The notes: generated from the sequence alone by a model not told the origin. A DNA stretch of 64,000 nt from Acanthochlamys bracteata (GCA_019914995.1 CM034127.1:2418001-2482000); one strand, 5' to 3'; counted from the stretch's first letter, positions 37,102 through 50,779 are shown. A program made the numbers and translations.

Positions 37102-40100
37102 TTTCTGTAGGCACGACAGACAAGAACTGCAACCTTTAATATCGAGTGAGCGTGTTATATTAAAAGAATGGATCTAAAGAAAAAGCGTATGAAGTGCACA
37201 CTGGGTGAGCTTGATCTATATGTTCTAATTCACATACATATTCGTACATAAAAATGTGATTTTAATCTACTGGGAATATGACTAACTGCTGTTAACAAAG
37301 GGCAAGTAGCATGGAAGTTTTTCTTGCAACCGTAGTTTATGTAGCATGAGTAGCATGTTCTTTAAGATTTGGGTAATTCATCTAATGTCCATGATCGATC
37401 CCTGTAGGTATGAGGAAGATCGAACGAAGAACAAAGCATATGAACCAGACTTGATCTCATGGCGTTTTACGTTTCCTTCTTCTGCCGGTATGCGATGCAG
37501 CAGATTGAAACCTCTTGATGACTAAGGAAGTTGGCAGAATATTACCTACTTCAAGTCTTAATTGTAGATCTTGCATGTTAAATATTATCAAAATTTCCCA
37601 GAAATTACTCCATTATGAACAATATATCTAAGCAAATATCTAAGTTTTTTGGATAACGCGACGAGAATATGGTCTTGCCAATCCCTAAACCTTGATGCCT
37701 GTGCATTTTATAACATCACAAACTACAGTCGAGAAGTTTTTCTCTTTATATGTAGTGATCATGTAGTAATGAATGTTATTGAGATACAGCCTTCGGTTCT
37801 AGCTGAAGGCCGACATATGTTTATGGTGCAGGATGGTATACACTCCTATCAGAACTTTTGATGGAACCCAATTTAGTGATGATGCCTTATCTCCAAACAA
37901 ATGAAAAGGTCACAGAAATGAGTAGAAATCGAATTATGTATGCAATAATAATGATATATATCTATCTAAATCTTCTATTCCTATTTCTGTATATCTCTAA
38001 AGATGCCTTGTGATCACATGAAAGAAAGATAAAAGCAGGTTACAGTTCATGATAATGGCTAACTCGATCTGTCCATATATGCTGATTGATCCTTCACAAG
38101 AAAAAACTTAAACCTTATGCAACCCTAAAATAAGCAAGTTATATATCCTGCGCCCTGGCATACTGGCGTTCAACCTCAAGAATCAACAATAGACCCTTCG
38201 ATTTTTCCATGTTACGAGAAGAAGAGAACAGAAAGCACCATTAATAGAAGGAAAAAACTGTCAGATTCCGTGTACTATATATATGAAACCTTTAAAAGAA
38301 AAAACTCTAAAGAGAAGAGGAGAAACTAGCTGTTAGGGCACCTGTTTATTCTGCTTCTGTCTTATTGCTTTGCTAGAGATCAAAGAGATAGATCAAGACA
38401 AGCAGATCGTCTTCAGATATTGATCCTTTTGTCTTGCTATAACTTTCACTCAACCTCTTCGGTACTTGAACCTGCTTTCTTTCTTTCTCTCTCTAAACTT
38501 CTCCACCAATGATCGATCGATCTGAAGTGCAAGATGGTTACATCCAAGACTCTTGGATCAGGTAGAGATCATAAAGAAAAGAGGTAGTTGAGATGAAGAA
38601 AGAGATTAGTCGAATGAGGGGAAGGTAAACTGTGTGTTGTTAAATAAACTAGTTTGTGATCTCTCTTCCTCTACAAGATCGAACGATCGATTTCTGAGGA
38701 AACGTCATATAAGGGTATATGAATAGCTGGAAGGGCTAATAACCGATAGATCGATTGATAGATTGTAGGAAGATCAATTGGATAATGCTTTATGGCGGGA
38801 GAAATGGCGGAAGCCCGGAAAAGGCAAGCTGGCCGGTTCGTGTTGGATGCTCTTGAGTCTTGGCCTTCTTCGCCGCAACAACCACCACCACCGCCACCAG
38901 CTACCGATAGCGACCACTTCCCTCCGTCACTACTGCAACACCCTCTCTGTCTCTATCTTTCTCTCTACCTATATAATCTATATGTCTATCGGTGATAGAG
39001 ACAAATAAAGGGTTTTTTGAGGGAATGAGAGAGAGCGACAACTTCCAAGAACCGTAACGGTAAAAGAGTAACGGAAGTCCACCAGCAGTATATATGATCT
39101 CCCACCGAAACAAGAGCCAAGAACAAGCTAAGCTATATGTTAATGTTAAAGAATTTATTAAATTGTAAGAGATAGCTAGCAAAAGTTTTAAATAACTAGC
39201 GGTAGTGACCTTTTTTCTGCTGATGAATGTTGCTCGATCATTCCCCTTCTCCCAAAAGCTTCTTTCTCGGAAAAGCTTCGTCCGCCCTAATTACGCACCT
39301 AATACCCCTATATACTTTCTTACCATTTACCCTAAAAGCGAACCTATAATATAATTAATGTAACTCATCCTTTGTCAACTGCAGCAAAACAGTTATCCCA
39401 GTTGATCACTAATATGAAAGTTTATACTAGCTAACTCATTATATACCTAATAATTTCACAAGTAAAACATGATCACTCATGCATGTTGTATAATAATAAT
39501 TAGTAGCAAATGGAGAAATTAATCACGCATGGTTGAGATGCATAATAACTAGGACACATTATGCAAGTGGATCGCTAGCTAGCTGCATGTGGACCGCCGG
39601 CGCCTGCACTCTGCTGATCGATCGATTACTGTAGTTGGTTGGGTTGGCTCGCGACCGTTTCACAATATGTCTCACTATTGTGGGTCCCATCAACCCACCC
39701 AGAGCAGCCAAAGCTCTTAATTTCTCCCCCGACTGCGACGCTCCTCCAAATGGAAACTCTATTATATACAACAAAGAAAAGCAATCTTTCGGAGTGCGTT
39801 AATTTTTTTTCCGAAAGTTTAGTCGGGGTTAGTGAAGAGTTGAAGTAGTAAAATTTATGAGAAATCTTTGGAGTTGAGTTTAAGTTCATTGAGTTAGTTT
39901 GGTTCAAAATATATTTTGATAAAATTACTCATATTAACGTTATATGTACAGAAGTAGCTAGTTGATTTTGAAGGAGATAGTAATGAAATTATGGAAACAA
40001 ATGAAGCTAACTCTCTAGCTAACTCATATTCTTTGTGGGCTGAATTTTTAAAGAGTCATTTGCGTCTAATGCAGAAGAGAAACAAAAATTTAATTCCCTT

Positions 40101-41130
40101 CGCTATGCCAACTATGCAAATTCTTTTTTCAAATGAAAGACATTTTTTCGAAGGGTTAGACTACAGTTTAGAGCCAACTGACTAATCCTTGTTTTAACTG
40201 TCTTTTTTGGAAAAGGTTGCTCAGAGATAAATTAACAACGAACCAAACCAAGCTCAGCAGAGAGAGGAAAGAGAGAGAGTGGATTGAGGGCCCGGAGAGA
40301 ATGATGCACGCGGGAAGAAGGAGGTGGTGGCCCACGTACATATGGTCCGGCGTGGGCTCGACCCTATCATTTACGTGGGCCATACCTTTTGCTGGCCGGT
40401 TGTCTATCTCTATGGCCCACTACAATCAAATGGAATTAGCGAACGATCGAGCTCGCGCTTCAGCTTTAGCTTAGGCACGTGTTCTCGATAATATCTCTAA
40501 TTTCTCTTTTCTCCCTGTTTTTGGGGCCGTGTGTCGCCGGAGCTCCGGGGGGAAATATGTATTCTGTTTGTATAAAATAAAACGTTAAGTATGCTTTAGG
40601 TTGACGTAGTACCAGTGAATAAACTAGCTCTGTATGTTTCTATGAATGAAGTTGTTGTCTTACCAAGGTAGAGAAGTGAAGTCAAAGTATCAGACGTTAT
40701 CACAATGTCATCCCAGTTTTATTTTATGCAATGTACGCTCTCTTGTCTCTCTCTTTATATATTGATTAAATTTTAATTGATAAGGTATAATCTGTTTCGT
40801 ATATTAACATATACAGTAGGGAATACACCATAAAAGTACTACTAATCATTCAGATAAAAGGACTGATAAACCTGAATAATTCTTCAACACGTACGGTGCA
40901 AACGGTTCTTGTTTCTGTATATATAATTAATGTTTTGGCATTTTCATTACATTATTTTATAGTTAATTTGAAGCAGATGTTAAAAGAAATAGCTGCAAAT
41001 ATAGGAGGATAGCATGCGATATAACCTGTAAAGGATGGAAAACACAATCATCAGTTAGAGCTGGAAGATGCAAAAAATAATTCTTCATTCATGTGATCGA
41101 TGTCCACATGTTTTTTTACTGCCCAAGCAT

Positions 41131-41152
41131 AGCATGGCATGGCATGGCATGG
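41131..41152. repeat. (GCATG)n microsatellite
   Basis: Four GCATG units lie in a row, preceded by a variant GCATA. The tract is non-coding. Confidence 0.9.
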
Positions 41153-42869
41153 CTTCCACACAGTGGCCAGATTGCTAGCATTCTCATTGCTTGGTATGAG
41201 CTGCATTCAGGTTCAGGCGTCTATCATGCCATGATGATCAGTTTTCACTCGGACGGCCTTCATCTGCTCTGCAGATGATAGTAATGACCAATAAATAGAT
41301 ATCTTTCTGAACTAAAACCACTTTGCATCTATTATATATACATAAATATGAACACGAACATGAACAGAAGAGCATGATCATATGATGGCTCTTTATGATT
41401 TGCTTCTTATTAATTAAACAATTATCATCTCTCAGCATTGCATACAGTTTATCGAAATAACATGGTACTTTAATTTCACCGTAAATTATGTACTCGTCAC
41501 GTACAGCAAGACCTTTCTGAAAGAACCAATTACATTATTTGCAGCCGCTGAATATACTGTTAAAGGTTTTCAGATTGGAAGAGGAAAAGTATGAATGAGA
41601 GAAGCATGCAGGGTTTAACTTGCAATGGCCAGGCCTACATACTGAAAGCAGCAATTCAAAACCTGATATCATCACCACCAACAAAGCTGCACTTATGATC
41701 AATCAAAACTTAGTAGTTAGCAGGTAATATCAATCAAAACCAATCAAAATCATTCCCAGAACCAAAACCCAAATACGAACGTTGAACTAATCAAAGTCCT
41801 CTCTCTGCAAGTTTTGGTCTCTTTTGCTAAGGAGATGATAGTCGTTAACAGCTGGTTGAGAGTGGTAGGACCTTTTCATCAATATTACTTGCGTGAATTT
41901 GACAGGTGTCAAAGCTGACCACGCTTCTCCGACGACCGCCGTGTGGGCGGGCTCGCAAGGCAGGGGTGGATCGCGGTGAAGCCAAAACTCCTCGGGTCCC
42001 ACGCACCACCGCCGAAATCATTCCTAAGATCTTACTCTTACTCTTCTGTACCATATACAACGCAGGAAACAAAATAACCGATAAACTTATTGATTGATTT
42101 TTCCTACTGCACTTATTTGGAACGATAGAAATCAAGTTCTTTGTGTTTGTTATTCTGTGGTAAACAGGAGGAGTTCTTTATCTACGCGCGGTTGGCATAG
42201 CTCTATACCGTGCTAGCTAGATGAATCTTTGCATATCCGTATCAGGTCCCGCCACGGAGCTTTTTGATTTGAGAAGCCTTCTGGGCGTCCCTCTTCGTAT
42301 AGCAAACGCTTTCCTCCAGTTTCTATGGATTTAGGTAGCAGAAAATCCAATTATGTAACTCTGTGTTTTGCTTGCTTTTTTATTTTCTAAAAACCTTTAT
42401 ATAGAGTTTTAGAAGTTTATTTTAAACATTTAGAAGATCTAGATAATTATTTCATTATTATTTAAGCTTTAAAAATACAAATTTGTTTTCAGAAATTGTT
42501 AAAAGAAAACTATTTTTCGAAAAATATCTTATTTAAATAATCCCAAAATAACTCCATAACCAACACAAACATTGTCAAGTACCTGAAAAATCAGCTGCCC
42601 AAAAGATCTGCTATGTAAAAGATTTTTTTTTTGAATTATCATAATTTCACATCATTTGACCATTTGAGGTCAAAATACATACGAAAGTTTCATTAAAAAA
42701 TTAGTTCATGTGAATATAAATTATAGTATATATTTGTCTGGGTGTGACAATATATGACTCATCAAAAATTCAATCCGAAATCTATCTATTTAATTCGAAT
42801 TAGAGTTAATAATTTTTACCCTATAATTATATAGATTGAGCTAGAGTTAAAAAAATTAATCCGATTATT

Positions 42870-43530
42870 AAATGGATCAATCCGAAATTTACTCATCAAT
42901 CCAAATTATCACCTCTTGAAAAAATAAATTTTTTCTATTTTTCTTACTGTATAATAAAATTTTGACAACAAAAAAATCTATAATATTAATTTATAAATTA
43001 CTAAATTATATTATATTTATAATTAATTATTTACTTTTATGTCTTAGTAATACTGTGCATTATAAAAATTATAATATTATTAAAACTACCACTATATAGG
43101 TATTTTTTTAATGACGAATGTAGATTTTATAGACAATTTTTTATCAAAATTTTGTCAGTTAGCTATATTTATCAAAATTCTTATCAAAATTATTACTATA
43201 TAGTTAATTATAAGTTTTCAACTATCGCCACATATTTTTATAAAATAAAAATAAAAATCTTTTTTGAAATATTATAAGAACTAATAAAGATATTAAATAA
43301 TGCATATTTTTATATACACTCACCATATTTTTTCATCAAAAATATCATTCACATTCATTCCAACTGATTTGATAATTCACTTAGGCTTATAAGTATAAAA
43401 TTACTAATTAATAATTTTAATTATTAAATGAGTCAATTCAAATTTGGATTAGAATTGTACGAATTTAACTCAATTATTAAGACAATCAATCCGAAATTGA
43501 CACACCAATCTAAATTGGTATTTCTATATT
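42870..43530. repeat. Diverged direct repeat pair around TCAATCCGAAATT
   Basis: TCAATCCGAAATTTACTCATCAATCCAAATT near 42870-42910 is matched by a diverged copy near 43485-43520 (TCAATCCGAAATTGACACACCAATCTAAATT). The flanking sequence (AATCCGATTATTAAATGG and AACTCAATTATTAAGACA) is also similar. The roughly 600 bases between them are AT-rich and non-coding. This could be the two ends of one small repeat element or two copies of a short element. Confidence 0.45.
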
Positions 43531-44629
43531 TTACTTGGGAATTATGCATGCTAACTATTGAAACTTTAATATTTGGTTTCTCTCACGTTTGGCGTTGTAG
43601 ATCAAAGGTTGGAAAAGAGGATGCAATTTTAGGACTGGGATAATACAGAATATTGTTGCAGGTCCTTTTGGAGTGTTCAAAAACCGAATATATATGAGAA
43701 AACTTCAAAATTATCTATCTTGACAAAACTAATAAACATTTATTCTTACCACTCATAGAATATCAACATGTAAGTCTATGCATGATAGTTCTCTCTCTTT
43801 CCATTCTTTTATATTTTGATAATTTTCATTGTGCAAAGTTCTTCAGGGTTAAAGCGCAAGCAGAAAATCCTTAGAAGCACCTTTTGATTTACTTTGGAAA
43901 TTATCGAATTTTCTCATATAAAACAATAAAAAAACTGGAAGCAATCTGTGAGCAACCTGTTCTCACTCATTTTTTTCTAGAGCGTTGAGACCTTTTCTTA
44001 GTGCTGTTCATAATAGCTTTTTCCTGGACCAGAGCCCATGCATTATTATGTTGTTTTTTTTTTTTTTTGTATTATGTGGACATTGTGGAGGTTGTTAAAA
44101 TTTATAATAATTAAGGAGTAACAAGACGTGTTACATATGATTGTGTTTAGATTTTATGTATTCTTCGTAGTAATATTTCTCACTATTACAATTCTTTCTG
44201 GTGAACTTCAGCTCTACAGCAATTGGAGACTGATACATGAAATCATTAATCAGCGAGTTGCAAGATCGTTGTTTCCCATGTATCATCATCGAACAACAAC
44301 GTTAATAACAGCTAAAATATATACTAACAATTAAATTTCTCTCCATTATACTTGATGGACTATTTTATCGCTATTTATAAAAAAATAAATAAACGATTCT
44401 ATAAGTATTCTTTTCAACGTACTTTTTTTATGAATTATTTTCTTTTTAAGAAAAGGATGAAAATGAAATATATCATCTGTTGGTTCTTATATAAACCTAA
44501 AGTTAGGAAGAAATTAAAGAAAAAAGAGTACTTTTGGGATAAAATATATAAAGTAGTGGAGCTTTCAATTAATTAAGAAAAGTCTAAGTGCCATACGCCT
44601 TACGATTACCATCGTAGAGAGTTTGAAAT

Positions 44630-44860
44630 TACTTTTAAAATGAAATTTTTTTTAATAAAAAATATTTTTATTTTTAAAAAAAATTGAATTTTTTTTTTAC
44701 ACTTACAAAATTAAAAATAAGTAATAAAAATTTTACTGTGTAAATTTTTTAATATTTTTTAAATTTTTAGATAAAATTTTTTATAAAAAATATATTTAAA
44801 ATATAAAATAATAAAATAAAATTTTTGAAAAATGCTTTTTCAAACGTGTTCTATTGTGAG
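44630..44860. repeat. AT-rich MITE-like block
   Basis: The block begins near GAGAGTTTGAAATTACTTTT and ends with AATGCTTTTTCAAACGTGTT, so both ends carry inverted GTTTGAAA-type sequence. The interior is A/T runs with no reading frame. It directly precedes the promoter-like DNA of the PPR remnant. Confidence 0.45.
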
Positions 44861-45084
44861 CCCATAATTGAAGCAACTGGGCTGATTGAGTTTTCCAAAA
44901 TTAAAGCCCAAACACCATGTGAAGCTCCATCTTTGAGATAATACAAGCCCATCGACACAAAAAGTTGGCCGCTCTCTGAAAACTAACGACTCCCTCGCAA
45001 TTAATTTTCAAGCTAACAAGCCCTCGACCATCACTGTCGCCTGTGTCTTCTCCACTCCCGCCACCACAGCATTTTTAATTTGTT
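44860..45084 (+). promoter_or_regulatory. Promoter-like region with GCCCA/TGGGCT elements
   Basis: GAGCCCATAATTG, CTGGGCTGATT, AAAGCCCAAAC and AAGCCCATCG lie within about 80 bases. Such clusters are characteristic of promoters of housekeeping and organelle-related plant genes, including PPR genes. This fits a relic promoter for the fragment downstream. Confidence 0.4.
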
Positions 45085-45492
45085 GATCGATGGACTTTGC
45101 AGAGGTAATATGATGAAAGATGCGTGTTGTTTTAGATGTGACGAAGAAAGCTGGAGTTTCTCCTAATCATGTGACTTATACCATTCTCATGTGTGATCAT
45201 ATTAGGCATTGAATGTTGTTTTATTTAACCAGATGAATCAGAACAGACAAACTTGTGTATGAGACACTTATCAAACGTTTCTGTAGAGATGGAAGAATAG
45301 TGGAGGCATTATTCCCTTTTAATATGTCCCATTAGAGGACTTCTCCTGAGAAAAGTTTCAGTTAGTAGATTATTTATATGCCTATGTTCTCGTTCTGCTG
45401 AGACTGCTATCAAACTTTTTGAGGATATGCTTTTGTATGGTTACGTGCCAAGCCGTTGTGAGTACAAGAGGTTGCTTCATACTTTCTTATAG
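45085..45492 (+). pseudogene. PPR (pentatricopeptide repeat) gene remnant, C-terminal end
   Basis: Three stretches in different frames keep PPR-repeat character: KAGVSPNHVTYTIL at 45147-45188, DKLVYETLIKRFCRDGRIVE at 45246-45308, and AIKLFEDMLLYGYVPSRCEY then KRLLHTFL before a TAG at 45490-45492. The pattern of aliphatic and polar positions and the ..P..VTYTIL core are typical of P-class PPR repeats, which bind RNA in plastids or mitochondria. Frame breaks and stops between the pieces show the copy is dead, and most N-terminal repeats are missing. Sequence after 45492 could be the old 3' flank. Confidence 0.68.
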
Positions 45493-46799
45493 TAAAGCGC
45501 GCAGTTTATGGCCCCGGTTACAAAATTTTTGACCTGCTACGAAAGAGGAAAGTTAATTTTCAGACCATGACTACAGACAAGGAGAATTCAACCTTCGTTT
45601 CGTATTAACCAAAAGAGTTTTTGCCTACGAGAAGTAAGGCTTTGTCTTTTAAGTCCTAAAGGCATCAAGAGAATGTTGATCAATCATCAAGGATGAGTTT
45701 TCCTTTGAGGTTTGGTTTAATCTTTCATTACCTAACTACAAAGGTTCTCATGCGTCACTTTTTTCCTCTACTGAATCACCGAGGAGATTATGTGTGTTGA
45801 TTGCGGGATCATTTGTTTCTTCTCAGGGATGTACATAATGGATTTATCCTCATCAATATCCAGTTTGAATCATGCCTTATTTTGGGTGGGAAAATGTTGC
45901 ATCTTGAATGTGTTGAAGGCAAAAACTAGCTTTATCAGGTAAATGCAATATTCTGACTGATTAATTCAATATCTTCTTTTATTGTTTTGTTCCGCAAAAT
46001 TAGAAATACATTGGCAGCGTCTATCTGGCTGTATCACCTCTGTAAAGAATAGAAACAGTGCTAGAAATAAATAAGGAATAACATTTTTGGCGCATAAGCA
46101 TCTGTATTTAAGGTGTGTTTACCAAGTAATTGAAACTGAAGTTTGGAAGATTTTAGAAAGTAAATTTAAAGAATTAAATTAAAATTTTAAAATATTTAAA
46201 ACATAAATTTTTATATGAATTTATATTAATAGTATGTTTTAAAAATAAAATTTAAAATAATTTGATAAAAAAATTTTATTTTAAATATTTTATTTATTTT
46301 ATATTAAAAATAAATTTAAAAAATATTAAGAATTGAAATGTTAGTAAACACGCAGTTAGTGTTCTCCGAAAGTAAAAGGGACCTAATGTAATTTTACTTT
46401 GAACACTAATGAGTAACGACAGATCGATGTCATAAAAGCTTTTCTTTTTCCTGTTTTCATTTGTTTAAAAGTTTGATTTCAGATTTATGGCGTGTTAATT
46501 TCTTTTTTAGTGAGTTTATAAAATATGAATTTAAAGTTTGAACATGAGTCTGATAAATTAAAAATAAATTTAGTGGGAAAAAAGAATTTAATTTTTTATA
46601 TAATATATTTTGAAAATAAATTTAAAATAATATTTTTGAAAAAATGAATGTCATACAATAAATAAATATGCTCTTATTGTCCACTAAAGCCTGCCAGATT
46701 GCAGGATCATGTTGCTCAAATTGACCTGGTTGGTAGTTGGTAGACAGATTAATTGCTATTTGCTTTCTGGTATTACTTATACATTTTTGTTTATTTTAA

Positions 46800-47010
46800 T
46801 TTGTTAATTCACGTTCTTAAGAAATTTTTTAGAATATTATTTTATAATTTTTAAAAAATTTTAAAAGTAATAAAAGAATTTATATTTTAAAATCTTATTA
46901 TTAATTATATTTATTATTTTAAATAAAAAATAAAACATACTTTTTAAATATTTTAAAATATTTTTTGTTTTAGAAAAAAATTTTCGAAAGCAATTCCAAA
47001 CAATTCATGA
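46800..47010. repeat. AT-rich MITE-like block
   Basis: A/T-run sequence with the recurring word order seen in other blocks (TTTTAAAAGTAATAAAAGAA then CTTATTATTA). It ends at AGCAATTCCAAACAATTC. It is non-coding and its borders are approximate. Confidence 0.4.
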
Positions 47011-47815
47011 ATCCATTTTGTTAGTGGATTGAGATTATATTTGGCTAATATACGTGATCCATCTAGTTCACTAGATCTATAGCATGCTAGTAGTGAGCTT
47101 AGTATTACAATGAGAGCCGGTTTTGTGTCTGATGCAAGCTTTTCAGTAGTGAACCACTAAATAAACTTATGAGATATCTATAAAGTAAGCTTAGATAAAA
47201 AGGACTGCAATGTGTAAACAATTACCTAAGCAGTTCAGTTGTTGTCTTTGAGCTTAATACTGACAAGTTCTTTGATTGAAAGCTAAGATTCTTGCACGTG
47301 GCATTCTACTGAAAAATCGTTGATTAGAACGAAAAATCGATCTGTAAAATATTTATCTGTGTAATCGACTCGTGTTGATTCATTCTAATTCGCTTGACTC
47401 GCATAATCTGATCGATCCGCTTGTCCGGATCAAATCGAATTGAATTAAATTTTAAATAATAAATTAAATTGATGATATATTTGATATAAAATAATTATTA
47501 ATAGCACTATATTAGAAAATAATATGTAGTTTAATTTTATATTTGAATGTGATAATGAAAAAAATAATTTGTTATATCTCATTTATAAATATCAATTATT
47601 AGTAATTTTTTTAATTTATATATTATAAATATTCTGACTCAGATATGTGTATCCGAAAAAATTTGTTATATTTATTTAATAATTTATTTGTTTTATAATT
47701 TTATTTTTTTCTAATCACATAATAAGGTGATGGAGAATGGTGGAAATAGTGATAATGAATTAGTGAAGAAGTGAGATTTTGTTGACTCTACTCACAATAC
47801 TCAAAAAATTCTTTC

Positions 47816-48062
47816 TGTTATTATTATTATTGTTGGTGATGGTGATACCATGGTGAAAATACTTTAATTTTTATTATGATTATTATTATTATTGTTGATG
47901 ATGATGCTGTAGTATAAATATTATAATTTATTGCTGTGATTGTTGTTATTGTTATTATTAGTGGTGTCATGGTAACATTAAATTTTTTACTATAATTATT
48001 ATTGTTGGTCAGAAAATAATTAAATTTTTTGCTGTAATTATTGTTGTTGGTTTGAAAACAAC
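47816..48062. repeat. Compound TTA/TTG trinucleotide tract with a 42-bp tandem repeat
   Basis: Runs of TTATTATTATTG, GATGATGATG and TTGTTGTTATTG make up an imperfect trinucleotide microsatellite. Its end contains two adjacent copies of a 42-base unit (47979-48020 and 48021-48062) starting TAAATTTTTTACTATAATTA and TAAATTTTTTGCTGTAATTA. Long open frames across it on either strand are a by-product of the triplet pattern. Confidence 0.85.
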
Positions 48063-50779
48063 GTCGACGATGCAATCTTCTCGCTCCGGTTGACGCTTTA
48101 ATATTGTCCCGGCAGATCAATTCATAAACCGTCAATCCGGATAGTTTTCGGATTGAAGTTCGGTTCGATTCTTACAACTATACTTTTACCAACTCAAAGA
48201 GTCCGAATACTTTGGGTGTTTTCAATTTTTTCTTTTCTTTTTTCAGCTATTATCTTGTGTGTGAACTCCTGCAGGTAGACCGATAGTTCCTCAGGTGCTT
48301 TGATATTCTTTTATGTTAACATCTTAGCATTATAGTGCTACTTCCTTATGTTGCTTTGCATTATTATGTACCTTCGTCGCTCTTTACTTCTGCTGGCATT
48401 ATTTATGCTACTTTTAGTACTACACAGCTAGCATTATGTTGCTTTTAGCATTCTGATAATATATTACATATTGGTTTGCACATCTTCACTCCAGATCAAG
48501 CAGTGGCTTAAGAGTTTTGTCCTTGAATCAGGCTACATGTTTCTTCAAGTTCTGTGATTCAGTACTTCAAATACAAATGTACGTAGAAGTTCGTTGAGTT
48601 GCTATGTTTATTGCTATCGTATGGTACAAGAATGGAATCTCATGCATCAATCATTGAAATCAGTTTCTTTCTTCTTTTTGTTCGTCTGGTAATATGTCAC
48701 CGTACGTAGTTGTTGTAATATTGAAAAACAATTGTGCTAGTGGAAGGCACGACCATGTCAGCATGCAATTAAGCTGGTGTTAGCCAGATGTTGCTTAGAT
48801 CAGTATTACATTGCAATGTTTTTTTTCCTACTTTGGACCAAAAATTGACAAGCTTCCCACTAGAAACTCATTTTAAATAATCATTTTTTCATGAGTCTGA
48901 CTATGAAATATTGCTTTTTTTCGTTCCAAGTGAATGACCCTTACATGATTCAAGTAGTAGAATGTATACATAGATTTTGCAAGTTAGCTTTTCTAAATTT
49001 TGGTCAAGTAAAAGATTTGGTGATGTCAAAAAGTCTTAAGACTTGCATGTGCAACATAATCCTGATTTTAAGGCTTATATAGTTATCTCAGGAAAAAGGG
49101 TTTTGATAGTTGAACATAAATCCATGATTTCTGGCTTCTCTTGTTGTTGTTTGGATATCTAGCTGGAAAAGAAAACCTATTGCTGAAAGGAACTTACCTT
49201 GTACGGAATCGCATCGTAGTATTGACTTTAAGGGGCGGTGTTGCTATCTGCCTTCCTATAATTATTAATACATTCTTAATGGGTACGCGAGCTCTCTACT
49301 TGAATCTCTATGACATTGTGCTAATAAAATTTGGATTATTTGTTCTGACGCTAGGGTGTTTTCTCTTTCCTTGTCCTTCTTTTGTCCGTTAGATACCATA
49401 AACACAATATTTGTCAGACCCCTAGTGTCCAATATGCACTTAAAAGTCCTGGATTTGAATGAAGTCTCACATACGAAACGCTTCCTCCTAATAAATTATA
49501 TTCCCGCCGCTTTCAATCTGATGAGAGGTAGTGTTTTTGGAGCCATTCAGAATTTCTGAAATGTAATGCACACGGAAGTCGTTTTCTTTCTGGAAGAAAA
49601 CATATATTGGGGTAAGAATACCAAACAAAATTATTTATAGCTTACAATTGAGATTTTAGATGCGCGCAATGGGGCAAGTTTAACATCAAGTGATCGATAT
49701 TAATAAAGGATAAATCCAGAGTGATATTTATGCTTCCGAAATCATGATCTCTGTTTGGGTGATGTTTTGGAAACATTGATTTTTTTGCTTTAGTTATTAG
49801 TATAAGCCAATATATAGATGAGGCCTAATATTTACATTTGATGTTTTCTAACACAATTATGTTGACAGTTTCCTTTTATTTTTAATCTTTTACTTTTTAC
49901 TTTATGCCTTTACATGCACTAGCATTACTATATATATTAGCTTTAGATTAAAATCTACTATTACTATTTTTATTTTTTTATTTTCATAAAAGAGAACAGA
50001 AATTAAATTAAGGCATGAAATTAAAGATAAAAAACAGTAAAAGAGAAGAAGTGGAGAGAGATGGAGGAATAAAAAAAGAGCATTAACAGAATATCGTATA
50101 TCTTATATATTTCAAGATATCTGGTCTTAAAATAAATGTTGATACAATAAATTTTATTTTGTATTTGGTTCTGTGTGACATATTTTTTGGGGTAGTTAAG
50201 ATAGCAGGATGAGAAAATAATGAGAATAATAAAAAAATTTACTTAAAAAGTTTAGTTTATAATAAAAATAAACGAGGTTAATAATATTGAGATAAAAAAT
50301 GATAAATCATAAAAATAAAACAAATCATAACTATTTTACTAGTAATTTTATAAATTTATCTTTTCTTATAAAATATTAATAATAAATAAATAAATGTTTA
50401 TATTTTGATTATCAAATATCACATTAAAAAAAATATTCAAATAGTTTATATGGTTGATACAAATACCATCATCTCTCTTTGTTGAGACCTCGGGCACGGT
50501 AGCCTTGCTATTGGCTGTTATGAAACAAACACGCACAAGTATGATGCGCGTAGCTGTTTAGACTTCATTAGAGAGATGAAAAGAAACAATTTGGGTACCG
50601 TACGGAAAAAGGACTTCTCTGATTGTTGGTACTGGACAACTGGGGAAGGCAACTAGTTGAAAAAATTTTTAAAACTTCTTATTTAATTTTAGTGGCTATT
50701 GACAATTTAGTGGGATGGTTAATTACGGCAATTTCAACCAATTGCAATTTTACGTACAGCTACAGAGACAGTTTTGTGA

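Larger units (their letters stand above)
37102..45084. other. Intergenic region upstream of the VND gene to the PPR remnant
   Basis: No confident gene was found. 37102-38700 probably holds the VND promoter. A 67-codon open frame at 38792-38995 (start MAGEMAEARKRQ, with a six-proline run) is the only ORF here with a plausible start and no repeats, but it has no recognisable domain. GC-richer patches lie at 39571-39740, 40290-40560 and 41900-42020. One contains a perfect 10-base inverted repeat (40329-40338 and 40372-40381). A GCATG pentamer repeat is at 41131-41152. From 42370 onward it is mainly AT-rich repeat-like DNA. Confidence 0.5.

Noticed and set aside
43090..43210. CACTA-transposon-like CACTATATAG motif with ATCAAAATT repeats
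   Set aside because: Only one terminus-like motif was seen, with no inverted partner or transposase sequence.
47827..48135. Long minus-strand open frame rich in Asn, Thr and Ile
   Set aside because: It is a product of the TTA/TTG trinucleotide tract. No stop appears because of the repeat pattern, and no domain is present.
48120..48180. Possible tRNA-like GGTTCGATTC segment
   Set aside because: No matching acceptor stem, D-arm or anticodon arm could be placed around it.
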